Positions 35,958-43,029 of a DNA stretch of 64,000 nt are shown in pieces. Position numbers and translations under genes: made by a program. The DNA is from an uncultured Duncaniella sp. (GTDB lineage: Bacteria; Bacteroidota; Bacteroidia; Bacteroidales; Muribaculaceae), in the NCBI GenBank assembly GCA_910576785.1, contig CAJTJG010000007.1, positions 1-64,000 of the forward strand, in the 5' to 3' direction. Position 1 is the first letter of the stretch; every line of letters begins with the position of its first letter. The notes below the pieces were generated by a model. The model saw nothing but the letters and a program-made list of their open reading frames with translations. It searched no databases and was not told the origin of the DNA.

Positions 35958-36436
35958 GCGACGGGGGGATTATCGGTTCCACATTCTGATGGTTGGCGCA
36001 GTCTGCCATACTTCTCATTGTACCGTCTGCTTTTGTGCCGACTGTGTCTCCCGGCCGGTTTTTGCCGTAGGGACGTGTCGGGTTGTCCGGTCTCAGCGTG
36101 TGCGGTGTGGGGTGCATCGCAGTCATTTCCGTGGGCATCCTCGCGGATTTCCTCACGGGTTTTTCGGCGCAAGGCAGCGCGCTCACGGGCTTCGCGGGAG
36201 CGGCGCATGGCAGTGTCGATATCATCCTTGATCATGTGGAAGATGATATCGTAGATGTCATGGTGGTCACACCACGGCAACACCACTTTGCCTTTTTCAA
36301 TATAAGTGTCGATGGTCTCTACAAACTCCTCAAAGTCAAGCTCGCGTCCGGCTATGGTCACGCCTATGAGAGCTTTTTCCTTGATCTTTTCGTAAGCGCG
36401 CCTTGACAGCGGCTTGTCCCACTTTGCAGTCTTCAT
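35954..36436 (-). CDS. unrecognised charged cytoplasmic protein
   Basis: A 160-residue protein from ATG 36436, chosen over the frame start at 36463 because the -7 element lies at 36461-36468. The first 90 residues look folded (WDKPLSRRAYEKIKEKALIG, ELDFEEFVETIDTYIEKGKV, WCDHHDIYDIIFHMIKDDID). The tail is rich in Arg, Glu and His (RRSREARERAALRRKTREE) and probably disordered. I do not recognise the family. It is translationally coupled to the lipoprotein gene downstream. Confidence 0.6.
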   Translation of the reverse strand: MKTAKWDKPLSRRAYEKIKEKALIGVTIAGRELDFEEFVETIDTYIEKGKVVLPWCDHHDIYDIIFHMIKDDIDTAMRRSREARERAALRRKTREEIREDAHGNDCDAPHTAHAETGQPDTSLRQKPAGRHSRHKSRRYNEKYGRLRQPSECGTDNPPVA

Positions 36437-36460
36437 TTTCTTTTCGGTTAAATGTTTCTG

Positions 36461-36468
36461 CAAAGTTA
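36461..36468 (-). promoter_or_regulatory. -7 element for the 35.4-36.4 kb gene pair
   Basis: Minus strand TAACTTTG, 24 bp before the start at 36436. Confidence 0.55.
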
Positions 36469-36513
36469 GGTGGTGAGTCAGGCCGGAATGGTGCGATAAT
36501 GTCGCGAAGATAT

Positions 36514-37728
36514 TCAGGAAATATCATCATTGATCTTGAGGGTCTCCATAAAGCGTTTTACGGTAGCCTTGTCGCCGGTATATTTCCCCTTGTCCTCGCT
36601 GAGTTTGCATGTCTGTGAGTAGAACGGCCAGGACTCGGTTATCTTCACATCGGTAAGTTTGATCACAATATTGCGCGGACGCACTCCGGGGAAGTCGCAT
36701 GTGAAGTGAGTGCCTATGCCGAATGATGGCTGACACTTGCCTGCGGCATAGCGCTGGATGGCTATGGCCTTGTCGACGTTGAGAGCGTTGCTGAACACTA
36801 TCTGTTTGGTGGCCGGGTCAATGTGCAGTGACTTGTATTTCCCGACTATGAGGTCGAGTTGTTCGCGGTCATCGCCGCTGTCCACTCTGAGACCTTTGAA
36901 CATATTGGCATAGTCGGTCGAGAAGTTGAGGCTGAATATCCTCCAGCCATATGTATCGTAGAGGAATGTGCCGAGCGCGCCGCGGTATGTCTGCGCCCAT
37001 TTTGTCATGGCTATGTGGTTGGCCATGAGCGGGCCATACATTCCGGCTATCGCGCATACGAATTCGTGGGCCATGGTGCCGATGGGTGTGAGGTCATACT
37101 TCATGGCGAGATATACATTGCTTGTGCCTGTGAAGTTTCCGGGACCGTGATGTGCTGCCGAGCATTCGGCCATGGCACGTACAGCGGTATCCTGGGCCTC
37201 GAATGATGCGCGGCGCCGTGTGCCGAAATCGCTGAATCCGCAGCCCGCCGCTATCAGTCTCTCCGCTTTTCCATATGAGCGGTTGTAATAATCGGCGTAG
37301 TCAAACGTGGCCGCCTCGCCGGTGACGATGTAGTAAAGCTCAGATATGATGGCGAGCACCTTCACCTCGAGCAGTATGGTGTTGCTCCAGCACCCCTCGA
37401 ACTCTATGTGGAGATGTCCCTCCTTGTCCTGCCATACCTTGACCCAGCGCCTGTCGTAGCGGAATCCGCGCAGGAAGCTCATGAACCAGGCCGGAATATA
37501 GTTGCACCGCCTGCGCATGAAGTCGATCTCCGCGTCGGTGATGCGGAGATCCTCGAGCATGGCTATCTGCTCGCTCACGAGATCGGCGAACCCCGGAGGA
37601 TAGACGGTGTTGTCGCGGTCGTTGAAATGATATCTCACCTGAGTGCGCGGGAAACACTCGATGACGGCGCAGCACATGGTGAATTTGTACAGGTCGTCGT
37701 CGGTGAAGTGTGTTATTATCTGTCGCAT
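36514..37728 (-). CDS. pncB: nicotinate phosphoribosyltransferase
   Basis: A 404-residue NAD-salvage enzyme converting nicotinate and PRPP to nicotinate mononucleotide. The N-terminus ITHFTDDDLYKFTMCCAVIE is characteristic. GTMAHEFVCA contains the His that is phosphorylated by ATP, and later blocks are FGTRRRASFEAQD, TSNVYLAMKYDLTPIG, RVDSGDD and FGIGTHFTCDFP. Length fits the bacterial PncB type I. The gene is divergent from the TIR-like/KAP operon across a 163-bp gap. It is normally a housekeeping gene, so adjacency to a possible NAD-consuming protein may be chance. Confidence 0.95.
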   Translation of the reverse strand: MRQIITHFTDDDLYKFTMCCAVIECFPRTQVRYHFNDRDNTVYPPGFADLVSEQIAMLEDLRITDAEIDFMRRRCNYIPAWFMSFLRGFRYDRRWVKVWQDKEGHLHIEFEGCWSNTILLEVKVLAIISELYYIVTGEAATFDYADYYNRSYGKAERLIAAGCGFSDFGTRRRASFEAQDTAVRAMAECSAAHHGPGNFTGTSNVYLAMKYDLTPIGTMAHEFVCAIAGMYGPLMANHIAMTKWAQTYRGALGTFLYDTYGWRIFSLNFSTDYANMFKGLRVDSGDDREQLDLIVGKYKSLHIDPATKQIVFSNALNVDKAIAIQRYAAGKCQPSFGIGTHFTCDFPGVRPRNIVIKLTDVKITESWPFYSQTCKLSEDKGKYTGDKATVKRFMETLKINDDIS

Positions 37729-37832
37729 ATTATCATTGTTTGATAGCCATGACCATGTTTTTCACGGCGTGGGGTTTATGTGATAACGTTTGCGGACGTC
37801 TCCATGTTGTATGAAATAAGTGCGCCGCATCA

Positions 37833-37862
37833 TTGTAATATCGGGAAAATTGGTTAACTTAG
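37833..37862 (+). promoter_or_regulatory. promoter of the TIR-like/KAP operon
   Basis: TTG (37833-37835), 19 bp, then TAACTTAG (37855-37862), close to the TAnnTTTG consensus (two of the last four bases differ). It lies 30 bp before the start codon. Confidence 0.5.
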
Positions 37863-37887
37863 GGGGTGTCTAATGACAAATATTGAG
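37861..37887 (+). repeat. IS/MITE-end-like sequence
   Basis: These 27 bases match the terminal inverted repeat of the MITE-like element at 56.6 kb (its right end read on the minus strand, 56751 to 56725) at 22 positions, and all five differences are transitions. It could be a decayed insertion-element end marking the left edge of the operon. No matching end was found after 41967. Confidence 0.4.
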
Positions 37888-37891
37888 CAAT

Positions 37892-39451
37892 ATGGTACAA
37901 AAAAACATTACTTTCACTTCTCAGCCTACGGATAGTAAAACTATGGGATCAACGCATAGTAAAAACGAGGAATGTGTGATATTTTATTCCTGGCAGTCAG
38001 ATATAAAGGCGGTGCGCAATTTCATACTTGGAACATTGCAGTCCATCAACGGTAAGGATATGGGGCTGGATATAAGGATTGACCATGACACTTATGGCCT
38101 TCCGGGAGCGCCGAGGATAGAGGATGCCATAATCGGGAAGATAAGGAAGTGTGATGTGTTTGTGGCGGATGTGACCATGATCAATTCCGATTATGAGGGA
38201 CGTAAGGTATGCAATCCCAATGTGTTGATCGAGCTTGGCGTGGCCATCGGTACAATAGGTTGGGACAGGATCATACTGCTGTGCTGCCGGGACTACGGCT
38301 CGATAGATGACCTGCCTTTTGATTTCAATCATAACAGGATCATATCTTTTTCAATCGGAAAGGAATGCCGTGCCTCCGAGAGAAAGCTTATCAAATCACG
38401 GATTATTTCATCCATCGGCATATTGCACTCCTCGGGACTCATACATGGTGGAACCCCTGAAGCTGTGGAGGTGAGGGAGCATCTGTATTCGGTCGTGACA
38501 AGGGCTATTGGAAATGCGTTGGCTGACAACCCGGTGGTTGTGACGGAGCATGAACTTGTAAAACTGGAGTCATTGCGGCGCGGCATGCAGCAGGATCATT
38601 TCGATTGTCTGCATAGGATACTGTCGGCTTTGATAAGTGCCACCATCTCGCCTGATGATAAGGGCTCGCTGCTGTCGCAGCTGCTTGGAGAGTGTGTGGA
38701 GCCGGCCTATCTTGCTTACAGGCATGATATGCCTCCCATGGAGATATCGGAGATCCTCATCGGGCATGTGTATGAGGCATTGAATGAGCTTTTGCCGGTG
38801 CAGTCGCGTAAGCCGTTCTCCTTTTGCCGTTGCAGGGATGGTCGGGTTGTCTTTTCGTCAGATCCGGAAAAGATAGAGATCCGCTCGGTTGATGACACGC
38901 TGTTGGTTTCGGGCTATCTGAATGAGAATGGCTATTTCTGCGGCTATCAGAGAGCGGTCTGTGCGGGCGAATTATATGTAGGACATTATGAAAATGGTCT
39001 GCGTTCAGGAAATGGGACTCTTTACAAGGCTCTTGACGGCGATGATCTCAAATATCCAGTTTGCAGCGGCGAGTGGGAAAATGACAGGCTTAAGAATGGA
39101 ATAATATACAGCTGTTGCAGCTATCTCTGGTGGATGAATGAGATACCCGATGAGGGTCTGCCATCGGAAGAATTTCTTGTAGGTAATTGCTTTATACTTG
39201 ATGGCCTGATCCCGGATGTGGAGGATGGATTGTGCCCGGTTTATGATGTGAAAATCGAAAATGGCCTTGGCCGCGTCATCAAGGAATCGTTCAGGAGATA
39301 TCCGGAGGAGACTCTGGCTGACAAAAACGCACGGTTGGACACATATCTTGCCAGGATGTCCGCATATGACATTCAGTTCAATGATGTCCATACGTCAGGT
39401 CATGGCATAGGTATCAACTATGATCTCATTATTGAAAAATATTTACCATGA
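37892..39451 (+). CDS. TIR-like nucleotide-binding protein with MORN-like repeats
   Basis: A 519-residue soluble protein from ATG 37892 (TTG 37883 lies upstream in frame). Residues 28-150 have a TIR/SLOG-like alpha/beta layout: strand VIFYSWQSD (29-37), DHDTYGLPGAPRIEDAI (64-80), strand CDVFVADVT (87-95) and NPNVLIELGVAIG (108-120). The Glu114 in NVLIELG occupies the place of the catalytic glutamate in TIR-like domains. A helical middle follows, and residues about 340-390 contain MORN-like units (ELYVGHYENGLRSGNGTLY, CSGEWENDRLKNGI). The stop overlaps the KAP NTPase start by 4 bp. I infer an effector that cleaves or binds a nucleotide such as NAD, controlled by the KAP partner. Activity is unproven. 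Confidence 0.7.
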   Translation: MVQKNITFTSQPTDSKTMGSTHSKNEECVIFYSWQSDIKAVRNFILGTLQSINGKDMGLDIRIDHDTYGLPGAPRIEDAIIGKIRKCDVFVADVTMINSDYEGRKVCNPNVLIELGVAIGTIGWDRIILLCCRDYGSIDDLPFDFNHNRIISFSIGKECRASERKLIKSRIISSIGILHSSGLIHGGTPEAVEVREHLYSVVTRAIGNALADNPVVVTEHELVKLESLRRGMQQDHFDCLHRILSALISATISPDDKGSLLSQLLGECVEPAYLAYRHDMPPMEISEILIGHVYEALNELLPVQSRKPFSFCRCRDGRVVFSSDPEKIEIRSVDDTLLVSGYLNENGYFCGYQRAVCAGELYVGHYENGLRSGNGTLYKALDGDDLKYPVCSGEWENDRLKNGIIYSCCSYLWWMNEIPDEGLPSEEFLVGNCFILDGLIPDVEDGLCPVYDVKIENGLGRVIKESFRRYPEETLADKNARLDTYLARMSAYDIQFNDVHTSGHGIGINYDLIIEKYLP

Positions 39452-41967
39452 GAGGTGTTGTCTGGAAAATATTACTGGTGTTGTGCGCTTCTTTTTTTGT
39501 CGGGGGAGCGATTGTGGATTTTTGGTACAGATTTGTGGCCGTGCCGCTGTTTGGATCGGTGTGTTCGGTGGAGCTTAACGATATCGCCGCACTGATCATG
39601 CTCGTTGTGATAGTGTCGTGGAGCTGCCTGAGTCCGCACCGCATGGCCGGGAAACTGTGGGTACTCATCGGGCTTTACACGCTTCTGTATCTGGAGTTGC
39701 GGTTTATGGGAGACCGCACACTCCATCCACTTGTCCCGTTCCACACTCAGATGCTTGAGTCATTATATTATGCTGATATTGTTCCGGTGGCTATGGTGGT
39801 TTACGGCCTGACCTCCCGCCGTAGAAAGAGATGTGTGATGAATGAACCGGAGGACACCGCCGCGTCATGCTATTTTGAGGATAGTACCGATGTGGATGAT
39901 CTGCTCGGCCACGGGGACATGGCCCGCGTACTCTCAACCGTCATCCGTGAGGAGTATGCGCACAGGAATAATGCCGTGGGTATAGCCGTGACCGGAGAAT
40001 GGGGTGCGGGAAAATCGACGTTTCTTGAATTTCTCGACCAATCGTTGACGGATTGTATAAGGATAAAATTCGACCCCTGGACGGAAAATTCAAGTGATGT
40101 GACGGCCGATCTGCTCGACAGGATAGAGGAGGGGGTAAGGCGCGAGGATATGAGGACGGCACGGCTGCTCAGACGGTATTTCGATGCGGTGAATGTGACC
40201 AATGTCACCGGTTGGTTCAATCTGACCATATTGGCCATACGGCGTTTCTTTGATACGGAGACGCCCGAGGGACAGAAGGCGGATATGAAGGAGAAGCTGA
40301 GGGAGCTGGAAAAGCCGGTGGTGGTTTTCGTGGACGATTCAGACCGATTGCCTGATGATCAGTTTCTTAAGACAATCTCCATAATCCGCGGCGTGGCCGA
40401 TCTGCCTAACGTGATCTTCATTGTCGCGTTCGATCAGCAACGCGCCAACGCTAAGCTCAAGGATTATGGCGGCGAGGACTTCATGCGCAAACTCTTCAAT
40501 GTCATGCATCCGCTCCAACCCATTGACGAGAAAATCATAGCCCGGGAGTTGTGCAGGAATATTTCACTGATAATGTGTGGCGGCTTGGACAACAACGTGA
40601 TGAGTGCTGTCAACAAAACCCTGTGCGAGATCAATGTAAGGCGTTACATACCTACGCTGCGCGAGATAAAGCGGTTCTGCAATGTGATAGAGAAGGACTA
40701 TGCCATGATAAGAGGTAGCGAGACGGTCAATTTCATTGACATAAGGCAATGGATCGTCGTCGAGCTGATCAAATATACCGACATGCTCACCTACACCATG
40801 CTGAGGTCAAATCCGGATGCGTATCTGACCCTCGAAACAGTGTTTGGATTGAACTCTCCATGCTATATGCTTAAAGACGGACTCGCGACAGGGCGGCCGG
40901 AGTCGTTGGCGCTGCTGGAATATCTGTTTCACGACGATGCTTCCGGCCGCGATGATACGGTGCTGATAAGCAATCCCTGTTATTTCAGCCTCTATTTTGA
41001 CGGTCGTTTCCCTGACGCGTACATCCCGTCGGCTGTGGAGGAAGAATATTCCATAGAAAAAGATGACGTTGCTTTTATGATGCGGGTTAAGGCTGACGGT
41101 ATCATTGATTATATACATGAGTTTTGGAAAGAACGTCATAATACCAATATTGAATCTGTGGTATGCGAGATATTGACGACTTATCCCGCCACCCAGCTGT
41201 TTGGCGTTCTGGAGGCAGTGACCCTTGAATATGTCGCAACGAAAAGGATGCGTAAATTCAGTGAACTTGGCGAGAGGGATAAATATAGGGAATATTCGAG
41301 AACCGTTGCCGCGCACCCCTGCATCTCGGCATTGGCGTGGAGTGTGATGGAGGAGTTCTATGTTTTTGATTCGCACGAGGGTGTCGGCGATGACTGCATA
41401 CTGAACACAAAACATCCGTTGGTGCATTGCGCCATATTCAATCATCATATCCGCAACTGGGATCATGACAGCCGCATCGCATCTGAAGGTTTTCTGTTCG
41501 AATTGCTTGAACGGCTGGTGCGTGAGGGGAACCATCAGGAGGTGATACGTGTGGTGGCCGACTGTGTGTCGGCCGATTTGCCCGAGGCGTTCCTCGACAG
41601 GTATATTGATGCGCACTTCTTGGATTGTCTGCCTTATCTCCTGATGTGGAAGGGGGACAGGGACACCGGAGAAAAAATGATATACGCCGATATAACCGCA
41701 TTCGAGGGTGTGTTCCTGTCGTATGACGGATTCACATCGGCCATGGCACGCCTGAGGCGCAACGGCACGTATGATCCCGCTCTGCTCCGTGAGGTGAGGC
41801 GACTTGTAGATCTTACAGTTTCCACAGGCTGCAAGAACGGATACGTCAAGGCTTATTCATTTCCCCTGTTGAGCAGATATGTCATGGAAGAACAGAAGGT
41901 GCTGTCGATCGATGCTCTCGAATCCGATTCATTCCGGAACGGTGGTGATAGGCTTGAATATCAATAG
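39448..41967 (+). CDS. membrane-anchored KAP-family P-loop NTPase
   Basis: An 839-residue protein starting in the ATGA overlap with the TIR-like gene. Four hydrophobic segments lie at about 6-28, 46-60, 68-86 and 104-121, followed by cytoplasmic Arg/Lys. The NTPase domain has Walker A GEWGAGKST (183-191), the KAP motif IKFDPW (206-211), Walker B VVVFVDDSDR (291-300) and IVAFDQ (325-330). About 480 C-terminal residues are helical and unassigned. KAP NTPases (for example PifA of plasmid F) include phage-exclusion proteins, usually with membrane segments inserted in the NTPase; here they precede it. It probably senses or gates the TIR-like partner. A terminator follows 23 bp downstream. Confidence 0.8.
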   Translation: MRGVVWKILLVLCASFFVGGAIVDFWYRFVAVPLFGSVCSVELNDIAALIMLVVIVSWSCLSPHRMAGKLWVLIGLYTLLYLELRFMGDRTLHPLVPFHTQMLESLYYADIVPVAMVVYGLTSRRRKRCVMNEPEDTAASCYFEDSTDVDDLLGHGDMARVLSTVIREEYAHRNNAVGIAVTGEWGAGKSTFLEFLDQSLTDCIRIKFDPWTENSSDVTADLLDRIEEGVRREDMRTARLLRRYFDAVNVTNVTGWFNLTILAIRRFFDTETPEGQKADMKEKLRELEKPVVVFVDDSDRLPDDQFLKTISIIRGVADLPNVIFIVAFDQQRANAKLKDYGGEDFMRKLFNVMHPLQPIDEKIIARELCRNISLIMCGGLDNNVMSAVNKTLCEINVRRYIPTLREIKRFCNVIEKDYAMIRGSETVNFIDIRQWIVVELIKYTDMLTYTMLRSNPDAYLTLETVFGLNSPCYMLKDGLATGRPESLALLEYLFHDDASGRDDTVLISNPCYFSLYFDGRFPDAYIPSAVEEEYSIEKDDVAFMMRVKADGIIDYIHEFWKERHNTNIESVVCEILTTYPATQLFGVLEAVTLEYVATKRMRKFSELGERDKYREYSRTVAAHPCISALAWSVMEEFYVFDSHEGVGDDCILNTKHPLVHCAIFNHHIRNWDHDSRIASEGFLFELLERLVREGNHQEVIRVVADCVSADLPEAFLDRYIDAHFLDCLPYLLMWKGDRDTGEKMIYADITAFEGVFLSYDGFTSAMARLRRNGTYDPALLREVRRLVDLTVSTGCKNGYVKAYSFPLLSRYVMEEQKVLSIDALESDSFRNGGDRLEYQ

Positions 41968-41990
41968 GTTGTCTGGCCTGTAAAAAACAG

Positions 41991-42020
41991 AACTGCACTC
42001 CCGTGATCAGGAGTGCAGTT
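41991..42020. terminator. bidirectional terminator between KAP gene and glycan operon
   Basis: AACTGCACTCC (41991-42001) and GGAGTGCAGTT (42010-42020) form an 11-bp perfect stem. The plus side continues TTACC (weak tail) and the minus side CTGTTTTTTA, a good tail for the leftward glycan operon. Confidence 0.75.
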
Positions 42021-42100
42021 TACCACGACGCAGTCTTTTGTAGAACCGGACTTTTTTACCTTGTTGTTTATAAAATGTACCGTGTCGTTTCTATGGTATA

Positions 42101-43027
42101 TCAGAAAATCACCTTACGTACATCACTGCCCTTGACTTCCAGATAGATACCCTTGGCGGGGTGAAGTACCGGACGTCCCTGCAGGTCATAGTAGACCGGG
42201 GTGACGGTAGCATCGGAAGGGGTTGTGATATTGTCAATACCGGAGGCATTTCCATTGACTTTTTCAATGGAGATGGTGTTGGTCAGGGTGTTGACCGATA
42301 CGGTATAGTCACCATCCTCCGTTACGCTCCATTGACGGTCGTCGGTGGAGTCGGTGGAGATTTTGCCGGCGTCAGCGCTGTCGCGGAACATGAAGTAGCG
42401 TGCATCCCATCCGCTTGCACCACGCAGTGCGGTGGCGATCTTGAACGAAGCCGGATTGCCGTTTTCGGTGGCTTTCAGTGCCACTTCTGATTCGTATTCA
42501 TACGGAGTGGCCTGTAGCTGACGCAGAGGTGTACCGTCCGATACGGTCCATCCGCCTGTAGTGGCATTGCCTACCATATATAACGCACAATACTTTATCT
42601 CTGTCTCCTGATAGTCCGACCGTGTGATGCTGGCCTCAAGGGTCTCGGTGTTGATGATCATGAGGTAGTTGCCATCGGTAGCCACTGTCATTTGCTTGTA
42701 GCCGTTGTCGAGTGTGCCGCTCGCGAGTTTCACTTCACCGGCTACTGTGGATGAGGCTGCATCGGTTGACAGGCCGTATTCGATACCGCCCCATTCGTAG
42801 GCTTCCATAAATTTGAAGGTGTTGCTCTCGCCACCCTTCAGGTAGAGTGTGGCGGAGTAGACGGATGGATTGTCGGTCGAGGCTACCAGGGATTGCGCAT
42901 TGTCGAGTTCCCAGCCGTAGGATGTGGCGGAACCGATAATATAGAGGCGACCCTTGTCGTCGGCATTGGCTGTAAGGGCGACAAGCATGGCGAGGACCGC
43001 TGTCGCTTTTTTCAGAATCTTTTTCAT
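42101..43027 (-). CDS. SusE/F-like outer-surface glycan-binding protein with sorting-like C-terminus
   Basis: A 308-residue exported protein with a standard signal peptide (ATAVLAMLVALTANA). Two SusE/F-type modules are visible, opening with RLYIIGSATSYGWELDNA and ALYMVGNATTGGWTVSDG, matching the LYMVG..GW pattern of the lipoprotein at 46.6-48.1 kb. The last 30 residues (YYDLQGRPVLHPAKGIY, then a short basic strand) resemble Bacteroidales type IX-style C-terminal sorting domains, and no lipobox is present, so export by another route than its SusE/F relative is plausible. It is the last gene of the operon, 2 bp after GH97. It probably binds alpha-glucan. Confidence 0.75.
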   Translation of the reverse strand: MKKILKKATAVLAMLVALTANADDKGRLYIIGSATSYGWELDNAQSLVASTDNPSVYSATLYLKGGESNTFKFMEAYEWGGIEYGLSTDAASSTVAGEVKLASGTLDNGYKQMTVATDGNYLMIINTETLEASITRSDYQETEIKYCALYMVGNATTGGWTVSDGTPLRQLQATPYEYESEVALKATENGNPASFKIATALRGASGWDARYFMFRDSADAGKISTDSTDDRQWSVTEDGDYTVSVNTLTNTISIEKVNGNASGIDNITTPSDATVTPVYYDLQGRPVLHPAKGIYLEVKGSDVRKVIF

Positions 43028-43029
43028 TT

